A DNA stretch of 64,000 nt, from contig OX637623.1 in assembly GCA_951802195.1 (NCBI GenBank), forward strand, positions 558,001 through 622,000. Reading direction: 5' to 3'. Shown here in pieces: positions 14,492 through 25,900 of the stretch (its first letter is position 1; each line of letters opens with the position of its first letter). The DNA is from Tausonia pullulans. Its lineage: Eukaryota > Basidiomycota > Tremellomycetes > Cystofilobasidiales > Mrakiaceae. The notes under the pieces were generated by a model that was not told the DNA's origin, made no database searches, and saw only the letters and a list, made by a program, of their open reading frames with translations. The translations under genes and the position numbers were made by a program.

Positions 14492-17400
14492 GTGCCACGC
14501 AGTGGGAGCCGCGTGCAGGCGGGGAGAGAGCCGAGAGGAAGGAAGGAGATGACGACGGTTTGTTGCAGGAAACAGTCTAGATGAAGGCGGAGAGAGGCGA
14601 GGAGTAGATGATGAGCGAGCCGCCCTTCCCTCGACTTGACGTAGCCATTTGTACAGGAATATGATCGATCGCTGTACATCCTTCCTCTTAGCCTAAGCTG
14701 GGAACCGCATCCCGGGCTTCGGGTAACGCCGGACGGGGAAGATGACACGGAGAATGTGAAGTATAGATGGCGAGAGGGGAAGGCACGACGTCGGCTTCCC
14801 TGTCGCTAGCTTAAACGCGAGGACTTGGCATCGCGAGCCAGTCGAGAAGGATAGCCAAACCCCCCGGGGGGGAGGGGGGAGAAAGGGGCCGGGACAACAA
14901 GAAGACGAGGCGGAGCTTTGGAAGAAGGCGGCCGCCCACGTCGCCCTCTCTTGGCTGATCGAAGTGTCTCTGGGATGGCTTTGGGCGACGGCGACGCGTC
15001 TCCGGACGAGCGAGAGCAGGGCAAGAGACGGGTTGCACCGCCGGCCACGAGTCCCGCCTCCGCGTAACACAGCACAGTAGACGCGCGTATGAGAAACAAG
15101 AGCACCGAGCGCGAGCAAAAAGACGAACCGCTTAGACTGCAGGAAGAATTTCCGGATGGATCCCGAAGCTTAGGAAGATCGGCAGGGTCCAGCGCGGCGG
15201 GTGGCGGAGAGAGGGAGGATACGGGGGAGGGACGAGTGCGTGCCGACGGAGAAGCGGACTTCGAGAGGATCTAAGGTGGCCACGCGGTGTCGTCGTCGTC
15301 AGAGGGTGGCAAGCTCAGGGTTCAGGCAGGATGTTGCTGATCCGTCGAGCGGGTCGACGAAGAAGGCGTCGTGGATGACGAGCAGAAAGTGGGATGGGGT
15401 ATAAACGTCGGTCCGTCGGTCCGTCGGTCGGTCGGAGTAGACAAGGGTTTGAGAGAAGGGAGAGAGCGGCTGAGGGGTGACGAGGGGAAATGGCGGGAAG
15501 GCGGGGTAAAGGTGAGAAGTGGGTAGGCGCGAGAGGCCACACCGCCGGCATTTCGAAGGGCCACGGTTTCTCCCCCCCCCCCCCCCCCCCTCCCCTCAAA
15601 TCGACCGACCTTTTCCTTAGAGAGTTGCCGCTCGCACACTCCTCCGTCTGATGAGAGCGGGAGCCAGGCATGGAGAGAACGGGCGAGAGCGGGCGAGCGG
15701 GTGGGCGGGCGGGCGAGAGCGTGAGGTGGCGCGCGCGAGTCAAGGCGGGGAACAGGGGCGTCAACGCCTCCCACGTAAGAGTGAGACGCCAGCGTCAGGT
15801 CAGGGGCGGGTCTTCGGCCTACGCGTGCCCACGCACAAGCTTGGCCGAAAAGCTTAAATCGAAGCCAAAAAGGAGGGGGGCTAAGGAGAAAGGTGCAGGA
15901 TAGAGCGAGCGAACGAGTTTGGAGAGGCCGGCTCCGAAGTGGGGACGACGATCGCCTTCAAAGAGAAGGCGTTTCAGAGGTGTGAGGAGGAGCTTGCGGC
16001 ACGAAGGGCGGCCTGGTAAGAAGGAGACACAGACGACAGCAAGAAGGAGGCTGACTGCTTCCCGTTGTTGCTGATGAGTTTGCACCTCCTGCTTCCATCA
16101 CGCAAAAACAGCATCAATTTGCTGGCTGGATTGTCGGGCAATTCGCTCGTTTATCTTCAGGATAACGAAGAAAGACGGCAAGATGGGTGAGCACCTCCCC
16201 GTCGTCTACCCGACCTCCAACCTGCTGCCTCCTCTCTTTCGCTCTCGATGCGCGCGCGCGCAGAGACGACAAGTGGCTTCTTCATTCTCTCCTCGAGCAA
16301 TAAAGAGCCAGCGCCGCCCTGGTCTACGTTTTTCACAACGATCGAATTCTGTCGATTTCCCTTGAAAGAGCCGTCGGCAGATTTCGATAATGGATGCAGC
16401 GCGAGAAATGGCTAAGGAGAGAAAAAGCAAGAGGGGAAGAGGCCGCGCAATGTGTGGGGAAGGGGGATCATCGTCATCTGTCCGTGGCAAAGCCTCCGTA
16501 CGACGCACTCACTCACGCGCCATCGCTTTACTCGACGCCACGCGCCCTAAAATCCGTTGAAGCACGAACTCTAGAAATTTATAGACGAGCCAAGGGCGCC
16601 CAGTCAAGATACCAACAACCGGCCGGAACCAGGTTGCTGAACCTCCAGATGGGGAGCTGGCGTTGTGGAGACGTCGTCATCCAGGAGAGCCGCTAGGCAG
16701 GGGAAGGCCTCACAGTAAGGTGCAGATGATAATCGTTAAATGCACTCTTGTTCCACAGGCTAGCAGGCGCTCAATCAACAGGGAGGCCTCCCGAGCGAGT
16801 GCAACTGAGGTAGCGGTGGTTTCTCACTCTTACGTAGACGATCCTGAGATCTAGCTTCCCTATCTCCCTATATCTCTCTCTTCTTCCTCTTCTCCTTCTT
16901 CTTCCGTTTTTTTTTCTAATTCATTGCCCTCTCTTCTTACTCATGCGGCGCCGGTCGTCGTTCTACCAGCGTGCTGTCCCCAGTTGAATGAATCTCAGGG
17001 CGAATGTCGAGTAAGAACTCCGCCCTGGCACCGCAACTCCGCCGCCAAGCTACTGACTTTCACCTCCTGTCCTTCGTAATCTCATGACGACAACGCAGCC
17101 CTATCCGTGCCTTCAAGCAGCCCCCGAGCCCTTGTCATCGAAATTGAATCACGCCTTTATTCGGGGAATACGCCTCGATGACACAGGTCGATGGGAGGTC
17201 ATCGTCCTCGACTTTCGGGCCGCTTCCCTCGATCGCGACTTCGAAATTGCAAGAGCGTGCTTGATCACTCACGTCAATATATTCTCATTCCTCATCTTTC
17301 TCCACATGAAGGCAGTCCCCGTTTCGGTTGTTCTCCACGAAGAAAACCATGTGACACCAGATGGTGTGCTGCTTCAGCTAGCAAAGCGGCACGTCGGATC

Positions 17401-19879
17401 GTATGCCGATACTGCTCCGTCTGCTTTCTCGCGTCTACGACTCGTGTCGTCTTTCTCTCCTATTCCCAAGAGCGAAGATTATAGCGGTAGATAGGTCTAC
17501 TCGTCCTCCGTAGATTGTGGCTAGCCAGCTGAAGATCTTGATTCCAGTTAGGAAGGAGGCCGGCCGCCTACCTTTCTCAACTGAATGGTGTATATTTGAT
17601 ACGAAGATTGCAGACTGACTGAGGAGGAATAGTCAATAGGGCGTGAAAGTCATCACTAGCGCCCGTTGAGCGCCGTTGCAGTCGATCCTCAATTTTGCTA
17701 CTTCCTCTGCCCGCCACCTAACACGGAAATGAATGAACGCTTCATTTCCACTTAGATACCACAATCTCTAGCGTGATGACCGCACCGACCGGATCAGATA
17801 TACGATATGCCTTGCTTTTTTTTTTTTCCTGTTTCGCTCGAATCACATAGTCGTTGCGCCTTTTGTACGTGGTGCAGTGGGTAGAGATCGGCCGAGCGCC
17901 GGTAGCCGCGTCACGGAGGAAAAAACTTGCAAGAGAAAAACAATCGCTGCGAAGAACAACTTTGCACATCCCTGTTATTCCTCCTAGCTGCTTCGGCTGG
18001 TGGTCGGCCAGTGTTCCGTCAACAGGCTGATGAGACGGCTGCGATGGGTCGTGGGCAGAACCCGTCCTACTTCACGAACGGAGTAAGTCCGTGTGTGTTT
18101 GCGGCGGCCCCGGCCAAACCGGCCATAGCCTTCTTCGGGAAGACCGACTTGAGAGATCCCGCCCTCTTGGAAAGTTTGGAAGTTCGCACGAGGCGTCACC
18201 CGTGAAGGTTCACTTCCAGACTCAGGGGCCACACTGCACACGATCGTCGTTGAATAATTCGACATGTCACACAACATGGGCGTCTTTCGCTTCCGACTTG
18301 GGGTCCAGCACCTCATTCTCTCCAAGGAAAGCATGGAAGGAAGGGGACTCAGGCCCCCGCTCTCATACAGTAGGGTGTAGAGTGAAAATCACTCGTTTTG
18401 ATCCGGTTATGCCTCCGCCGTTCCGCCGCTGGCCTTCACAGGTCGACTACCCCACAGAAGGAAGGAGGAAGAGTGTGCACAGTTAGATATGTATGACAGA
18501 GGAACTCGCTAACGAAGAGCGTCAGCCCATGCAAACAGTTTCATGGATCGTCCAAGTTTGAGGGTTTGCGATGAGTCGATCGCATCCCGTTCTGTTCCTT
18601 CCTACACCACCCGCCCCGGCCGCTGCCATCATCGCGCGCGCACCATTATCGACCGCCGGATTTAGATGGGGAGAGGGTGAATTAGATCCGGCTCCCTGGT
18701 TGCGATGGCTCAGTTTTCAAAGGAAGGAGGGCCACACAAACAAGTAGCTAAAGCCATGGATGGCGGAGACAGAGTTTCGGTCGGATGAACCACAGTCCAG
18801 CCGAGTACCTCATACTAGTGCCTAGTGCTTGATGAGCGTTCCCGCCCCAGTGAGTGTCCAGTAGCAGAGCCAGCGGACAGCCTGTAAACCTCGCCAGAAC
18901 TATGCAAGGCCATGAGCTGAAGTGATGGGATCGCGCGGACTTACTATCACCACCAACCAGTCCTGGGCGTGTTTGCTAGCTTCAAAATAAACCGCTCTAG
19001 CTCTGAGCTCTGCTTCTCCCCGTCCGTCTCCTCTTCATTTCGTATTCAAGCCCCGGTACACGCGCAATAAACAACCGGGTGCCCTCATCCCGCTGGAAAG
19101 AGGGCACGACAGACCAAGCAGCAAATATGGCGGCGTGCCTATCACGCCAACCCCCAGCTCTTGTTTTCTCTTTTACAGACTCGACCCTCTCGCGATGTGC
19201 CAGATCACTTCGACGCATGCGTATGCGCACCGACCTTGCTCAGCTCATCTTAAATAGGTTGAGAACCTCCCAGTCCAGCCAGAGACAGTGAGTCGACGTC
19301 AATACTGGCCTCACTCCACTCATCAACCAGTTAGGTCCAGATCACAGCCCCAAAGCCCCACTGCTGCGCACCCTCCCAATCTGCGCTAGAGTCTTGCCAA
19401 TGTGAAACCTGAGAAGTACCCGGCCGCCTGTTCTCCCAAGCTCGACGGGGATGAAACGGCGCCCAGGGCGGCGTAACATCTATGGAGGGTTCGGAAGTCT
19501 CCTGATGTGAGCAATTTAGAGAGGCGATGTAGTCATAGGCTGCTCGGTGGCTGGGTGAGAGGGGTGGCGGGCGGGTAACACGTTGAGTGTGGCAGATAGA
19601 CGAGGTTGGCTGGCTGGTGTGACTGGGTAGGCTAGTCGTCAGAGAGAGAAGGGGTCCGGCCAGGATGAACAGCTGATCCGCCCCAGAATGAAAGCGATGG
19701 AGTAGCCAATAAGCTTGCAGAGGCGTGGGTGCGTGCGTAGCCTAACGAGCTGGCGAGAGAGTCCCAGGAGGCGCATACATCGTCCGCCGCCCGGACGCCT
19801 CAACACGCTCTGTCTGTCTGTCTGTCCTGTCTCCAACATAACGACCAGACGCGATGCCAGCCCACAAAACACGAACATC
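14492..19879. other. Gene-poor 5.4-kb region upstream of the WOPR gene
   Basis: I find no ORF with domain similarity, codon-like composition or a plausible exon chain on either strand. The region lies between the WOPR start codon and the bL32m stop. It includes a 19-base C run (15572-15590), a GGTCGGTCC-type short repeat (about 15410-15435), GC-rich sequence to about 16.1 kb and a less GC-rich stretch from about 16.1 to 19.6 kb. It could hold a long spliced 5' leader, upstream regulatory elements for the WOPR gene or a noncoding RNA; the sequence alone does not decide. Confidence 0.5.
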
Positions 19880-20566
19880 TCATGCATTGCTGCCCGGCGC
19901 TACCATCGGCGCTGCCTCAACGGCCAGCCGAGCGGAGTCCTCGCCGCTGACGACCTGCTGCTGCCTCGCCTCGAGGTCGGCAATCACCCTCCGCTCGTTC
20001 TTGAGGTCGCGGGTGATCTGCGAGTAGCAATGCGCGCAGATGTTGTGCATCAATTTGGCCCGGCCGCAGGCCTTGCAGTGGTCGATGTCTGTGGGAAGGG
20101 AAGAAAGCAAAGGGATTCGCGAGAGAGAGGAGACGCGTCGTCAGTCCAGGTCCCAGGCTCCCACAGCCATTCTCGCGAGTTTCGGCGAGAGCACGACTGG
20201 CGTCCTCCCATGTGCAAACTATGCAAGAGACGCACTCTGCTTGTCCTTGGGGCCCTTGCCGTTCTGCCTCATCCGCTTCTTGCGGTGTGTCGTCTGCTTC
20301 TTGGGAACCGCGAGCAGTATGGACGGGAAGAGTTCGAGGAGCTGTTCGAGGAGGCCGCCGAGGAGCGACCGCGGCTCAGCGAAGGGGGAGAGGGCAGCGG
20401 CGCTGCCTGAAGCGGCGATGTAGGAGTTGGACGTGGAGGGGGCGGAAGAGGAGGAGGCCCAGGCGAGAGGAGAGGAGAAGGTCGAGCGGAGGGAGGAGGG
20501 AGCAGCGAAAAGGGACCGGAGCGAGAGGGGGCCGCGGGCGATTGAGGTTGAGAGGGTGGCGGCCAT
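19880..20566 (-). CDS. Mitochondrial large-subunit ribosomal protein bL32m
   Basis: Two exons (20566-20236 and 20088-19880) encode about 179 residues. The N-terminal 50 residues are Ser/Ala/Arg-rich without acidic residues, as in mitochondrial presequences. The mature part carries AVPKKQTTHRKKRMR, the conserved bL32 N-terminus exposed by m-AAA protease processing in yeast. After the intron comes the zinc-binding HCKACGRAKLMHNICAHCY motif (two CxxC pairs). It is a structural protein of the mitoribosomal 54S subunit. The C-terminus continues past the zinc motif as a charged helix-like tail. It is transcribed divergently from the Mn-SOD gene. Confidence 0.92.
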
Positions 20567-20850
20567 GGCTGGCGATTTCGAAGGGCGCGGTGCGAGAGAG
20601 TAGAGGAAGAGACTAAGCTCGAGACGAAAGATACGAGTGGATGGTTGGTCGGTTGGGCGGTCGGGCTGTCGAAGTCGAGAGGAAAGAGGAGCCCGAGCCT
20701 CGGACGGTGCGCCGCCGCCGCTCTGCTCGTGCCAGCCCCGCGGCAGCCGGCCCTCAAGAGGGGGAAGGCAAGCTCGCCGGCGGCCTTCATCTCCAACGTC
20801 CATCTCCCCTCATCGTCGTCGCCGTCAACTTCGAAGCCAACCCTCAAGCC
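20567..20850. promoter_or_regulatory. Divergent promoter bL32m / Mn-SOD
   Basis: Only 284 bp separate the two start codons, so both genes must share promoter DNA. The segment contains an in-frame upstream ATG for Mn-SOD at 20641. No TATA box is evident. Confidence 0.55.
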
Positions 20851-22383
20851 ATGTCGACCTACACTCTCCCCGACGTGAGCTCCCGCCCTCTCCTCCGTTT
20901 CTCAGCCTTCCGTTGACGGCCTCTCGTCCGCTCTCGACCGAGCTCGCTGACCGACCGACCTCTTTGCCTGCCTGCCTGCCCGCCCTCGTTCCTCCATTCC
21001 CTCCAGCTTCCCTACGCCTACGATGCTCTCGAGCCCTACATCTCCAAGGAGATCATGACTCTCCACCACACCAAGCACCACCAGACCTGTCAGTTGCGCT
21101 CGCGGGACGCCCTCTTTTCCCTCCGTCGTTGTCGCTTCAAAGTCCGCTGACGCAACACTGTCCCATACTCCCTGCTCCACCAGATGTCGTTCGTCTTGGC
21201 TCTCCTTCCGTAGCCGGGTTAGAGAGCTCAACCTAGCTGTCCTCTCCTACCAGACCAACCTCAACGCTGCTCTCCAGTCGTATGCCGCCGCGTCCGACGT
21301 GAGTCTTGCCTTGCCCACCCCATGTCTTGCTCTCTCCTGCGGCAGCTAAGCTGCCGCCGCCCGGTCTCGCCATCTCACCCTTTTCTTTCCACGGTCTTCT
21401 CCGGCTTGCTGACTCGAACCTCCGCTCCCCTCGCGTTCGTTCGTTCATCCTTCAGATCAAGGCGCAGCTCGCCCTTCAGTCCGCTCTCAAGTTCAACGGA
21501 GGAGGTGAGTCCTGGTCGAATGGGAAAAGCCGAACCCGATGATGCAGCATGGGGCGACCCTCTGACGAGTCACCTCAATTGCTTAGGACACATCAACCAC
21601 TCCCTCTTCTGGTGAGTACCTACACTTTCTCCCTCACGGCGAGGTTCTGGCAATAACGATATATTCGTCCCCGCGTCTCCAGGAAGAACATGACCCCCGC
21701 CAGCTCCCCCGAGGCCCAGCTCAAGGACGGACCCCTCAAGTCCCAGATCGAGAAGGACTTCGGCGGCGTTGAGGGTCGGTGGGGCATGCACATTAGCAGC
21801 TGAGAACCCAACTGATACCCTGCGATCGCTCCAGAGTTCAAGAAGAAGTTCAACACTGCTGTGAGCTTCTCACGAGGCAGCGAGAAGCCCACATGGACCG
21901 TGCACTTACACTCTCCACCTTACTCAGACCCTCGCTGTCCAGGGATCCGGATGGGGATGGCTCGGATACAACACTGTGTCCAAGTCGCTTGAGATTGCCA
22001 CCACCGCCAACCAGGACCCCCTCCTCAGTGCGTCGTATCGTCCGGTGCTTCGGGATGCCAAAGATGATAATTCTGACTGCAACTCATTAGCTCTCGTTCC
22101 CATTATTGGCGTGGACATTTGGGAGCACGCTTTCTACCTGGACTACAAGGTAAGACAGATGAGCGTGTATTTTCTTGTCGAGGAAATCGCTGACGAAACC
22201 CTCTGGACGACACAGAACGTCAAGCCCGACTACCTCGTCCGTCCTTGCCCTTTTCTTGTTGACCTCTCACCCTTTCACCCAGCTGACCCACTCCCCATGA
22301 TTCAGGCTGCTTACTGGAACGTCAACAACTGGGCCGAGGCTTCTGCCCGGTTCGAGGCTGCCGCCGGCAACGCCAAGCTCTAA
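20851..22383 (+). CDS. Manganese (Fe/Mn-family) superoxide dismutase
   Basis: Twelve short exons (20851-20874, 21007-21088, 21184-21188, 21254-21298, 21456-21504, 21587-21611, 21683-21774, 21835-21860, 21928-22027, 22091-22149, 22216-22236, 22306-22383) encode about 201 residues. Metal ligands are visible: His in MTLHHTKHH, His in [10 protein letters not shown], and Asp/His in [19 protein letters not shown] is the usual conserved core. The enzyme dismutates superoxide to peroxide and oxygen. The protein starts only a few residues before the fold ([14 protein letters not shown]), so this form lacks a presequence and should be cytosolic; an upstream in-frame ATG at 20641 could add 70 residues. 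The third exon is a 5-nt micro-exon needed to restore the conserved QTYVTNLN. Confidence 0.95.
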
Positions 22384-22900
22384 GCGATGGTTGCCGCTAC
22401 TTTCTTCGATAGCTCCTGCTTTTATATCTTCTTGAGTAAGCTGAGGCGATGAATGCTCGTGCCTCTTATGTATAAGAACGGGTGTATGCGAGAGGAAAAG
22501 CTGTACTAGCGATCAGTCGTATTCGCAGCGCGCGCTCGTCAACGAGCTATATCTCTTCGAATTTCGTTTTACTCTTCAATCACGGGCTTACGTGTAACAA
22601 TGCGGACTGTAGAAGAACACGCACCCGGCTCTGAGGACACGCCGTTGATTCGGACCGGACGGATCCGGCCTCCAAGTCCGCCATTCCTGGGCAAGGGGAC
22701 AAACAAGGAGGAGAGTACCGCTGATGCGCGCGCGCAGGCCTCGCCGGGTAGCGCCCGCTCGGCCTCTTCTATCCGTCTCAGCCTGTCTGAGTTCCCTCGA
22801 CCGTCACCTCGCCCTGCCCCTGCCCCCTTCTGCTTTTTCTCTCCCACCTTCCCTCTGCCCCTACTCGATCGCATCCTAACTTACACTTCCAGTCGCCAGC
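22384..22900. other. Intergenic, Mn-SOD 3' to ArAE-family gene 5'
   Basis: A 517-bp tandem spacer with T-rich 3' UTR-like sequence after the SOD stop and a C/T-rich stretch before the next start codon. No gene or specific site is recognised. Confidence 0.4.
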
Positions 22901-25900
22901 ATGTCCGCCGAGGGCAAGCCGGTCAACTCGAAGAAGCCTTCGACGGCTTCTCCCGCATCATCGTCCTCCCACTCCCCCGGGACGCGCACCTCGGCCCTTA
23001 TTCAGTCACTCGCTTTCGACTTTAGCTGGGTCAAGCCGGCGTGCACGCCCAAGAACCTCAAGATGCTGGTGCGATGTCTCGTCGTGTTCCTCGCGTGCGA
23101 GGTCTTGTTCCTCGTCAAGACGTCGCTCAGTGCCATGGGCCAAGCCGGGGTGCGTGTAACCTGACCTATCTGTCTCGGTCGCGCTCTCTGCGAAGACTTG
23201 GCATTTGTCTGACTGACGGAAGGACAACCGATATATCGTTTCCCTCCCAAATGCTAGTTCTTTGCGTGAGTCGCATTAGCAAAAACGGGCTAGAGCAACA
23301 AGAGGGCGGCTGCTAATCCCTGGGCGGCCGAGGCCATGTCTCTCCTTTCCACTTCCCGCACAATCAACAGCGCGCTCGTCTCCATCATGTTGACGCCGTC
23401 AATGCCCGTCGGCCTCTTCCTCCTCGTCGCCAGCACGCTCGCCATGGGTATGCTCGTCGGTTGGGCTTGGGGCGTCGCGGCCATGGCGGCCGCTTTGAGG
23501 GCTAGGAGCCAGCAGCTGCTGGCGACGACGACGCAGGCCATTCGACAGGAGTGCGTCCGTCTCACTTCCTGTCGGCTGGACTGTTGCCGGCTCTTTTCTT
23601 TTTTTTGCTTATGAGGAAGAGCTGACTTTTTGCTCTGAACTTGACGAGCAGGATCGGCAACGGCTCTGGTCTCACCTCGATAGGCTACGCCTACCGTGGC
23701 CGCTTCCTCGATACTCGGTGGGCGAGCGCGCGCCTCAGTTAACGACCGCACGCCTCTAACTTACACTATTCCCTTTTCATTCTCATAAGCTCTACGGCTG
23801 TGTACGGGGCGTTCTTTTTTGTGGGATGCCTGTTCTTCGGCCTCGTTCGGGCACGGGCACCCAAGCTCATGCTGTTCTCCATCTTTGGCACAAGTGAGTC
23901 AGGACTGCGCAATTACCTTTGTTGCCGGCTGACATGGTGTCCACATAGTCGTCCTGGACGTAATGTGCTCATATGGTCGTGAGTAAGAGGCTCCCCTTGG
24001 GTCACACAAGCGGAGTGATTCTGATGAACATCTCCACGACCCCAGCCCTTTTCCCAAGCCAGCAATATACGCTCGCCAAGCTCTTCCTCATCCCGACGGC
24101 CTCCTACCTGGCCATTGCGATCGTAGCCATCATCCTTATCTTCCCTGAGACGATGTCACACGCTTGGATGTGAGTGTCCAAGTCTTCCGTGTCCCTCTCT
24201 CGCGCGTTGACCCTTGCCCAACATCCAGGGACCTCGTCATCAACGGTTACTTCAACGTGCGCTGTCACGCTATCCTACCCCCTCCCTTAAATATCCACTA
24301 ACTCTCCAATCCTTGCAAAAAGCTCTCCCTCGACCACCTCAAAGCTCAGGACGTTTTCCTTTCCTCCCCACTCAACCGCGAGTCCTGGATGGCCCGTTCC
24401 AACGGCACCCGCAAACTCCGTGCGAACATGGTTGCAGCCGTCCAGGGCGCGCTCGCTCAGGTGGGAATGCTCGATCTCGAGATGTCTTTTGGACGGTTCG
24501 GGCCAGGGGATATGAAAAAGATTTCGTCGAAGTTGAAGACGTTGACGGCTAGGACGCTGTGAGTCTGATCCGGGTTTGGGATGCTTGCGTGCTGTTGACT
24601 TTGTGTTTGTCTCATTAGTGCGGTCGGCTCGTTTAGCCTCATCGGTCAGTCGCCCCTTTCTTGCCGCGCTCATGACGGTTCTCACACCTTTCAATCTTCC
24701 TCAGTCGCCGAGTCTTTCAAAACGGATATCGCCGAGGAAGCCACTTTCCAACAGGCGAACCCCACGTCGACGTCCACTCTTCACGGCGGGCAGGCCGATC
24801 GACGCACTGAAGATCGGTACACTGCGTTCAGGCGGGAAATGCGGGAACGTGAAGGTGCGCGTAACGGAGCGTTCGATATTGTTCATCTCTGATCGTTGTC
24901 CGGCCGTCCCATAGCCCGCCACGGTCACAACCTCCAAGGTCTCCTTCCGATTCTTGCCGACAGCTCCTCTAGCCTTCGACAAGCCTGCACCGACAGCGTC
25001 ACCCACCTAACCGCCTTCCTCACCGAGGTCAACTCCGCGCGATACCGCTGGGGCGCCTGGCCGAAAGAGGACGCCGAGCTTTCCGAGTCTCAGCAGCGGA
25101 TCGAGGCGCTCGTTGAGGCGCTGGAGGTGTACCGGTCGAAGGAGAGAGAGAGGCTGGTAAAAGAGCCGTTTGAGAAGTTCTTTGCGGAGGGTCAGGGGCA
25201 GGACAAGGACAGATGGACGATTAAGCCTGAATTGAAGAAGGAGGTGCTGGACACTGAAGTCTTTGCTGCTAGAGTGAGTTGTGTTCCAGCAGTGATCTTT
25301 CAAGGAAGATGCTGATTCTCGAGCTGCAGAGCCTTTACATCTGCTTTGTCTTTACGTAGGTCCAAAATGTCAGGACAGCGAAACCTCAACCTGACCATCC
25401 TCTTCTTTGATTTCATTTTATCAAGGACCACAATCGAAGCCTACGCCGAGTCCCTCATCGAATTCCTCACCCACTGCCACGACCTCCGCCAGAAGCGACC
25501 GACGTCAAGGCTCTGGTTCCCGACAGGATTCGGCAAGATTTGGCGCAAGATGACTTCTCGCGGAACCAGCGGCGTCGGCGGGATCTCGCCTCTTGGCGGT
25601 GTTTCAGACAACTTCGAAAGGCGCGCGGCGGAGAGAAATCTCGCTGAGAATGCGGATGAGGATGACGACGAAGATGATGTTGAGGAGGGCGACAGCACGA
25701 AGAAGGACACATCGGACGATAATCCCCTCGGAGCGCTTGTCAACGATAGTAAGCCCCTGCGTTATCCCTTTATCGCCTGGGCTAACTTTGGTTTACCTCG
25801 TGCTAGCCCGCGACCCAGACGCGAGCCCGCCGCGCTCCGCAAGCCAGCGATTCGCATTCAAGCTCTCCAAGGCCCTTCGCTTCTGGCAATCTCCGGAAGG

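Noticed and set aside
15572-15590. 19-base C run as a possible telomere-like or quadruplex element
   Set aside because: A single homopolymer without repeat units; most likely a simple slippage tract.
17084-17494. 136-codon plus-strand open frame in the gene-poor region
   Set aside because: No domain, no recognisable composition, and it is one of several similar frames on both strands.
22569-23025. Open frames on both strands around the ArAE gene start
   Set aside because: They are other-frame readings of the promoter and first exon; the ATG at 22901 fits the family and the splice chain.
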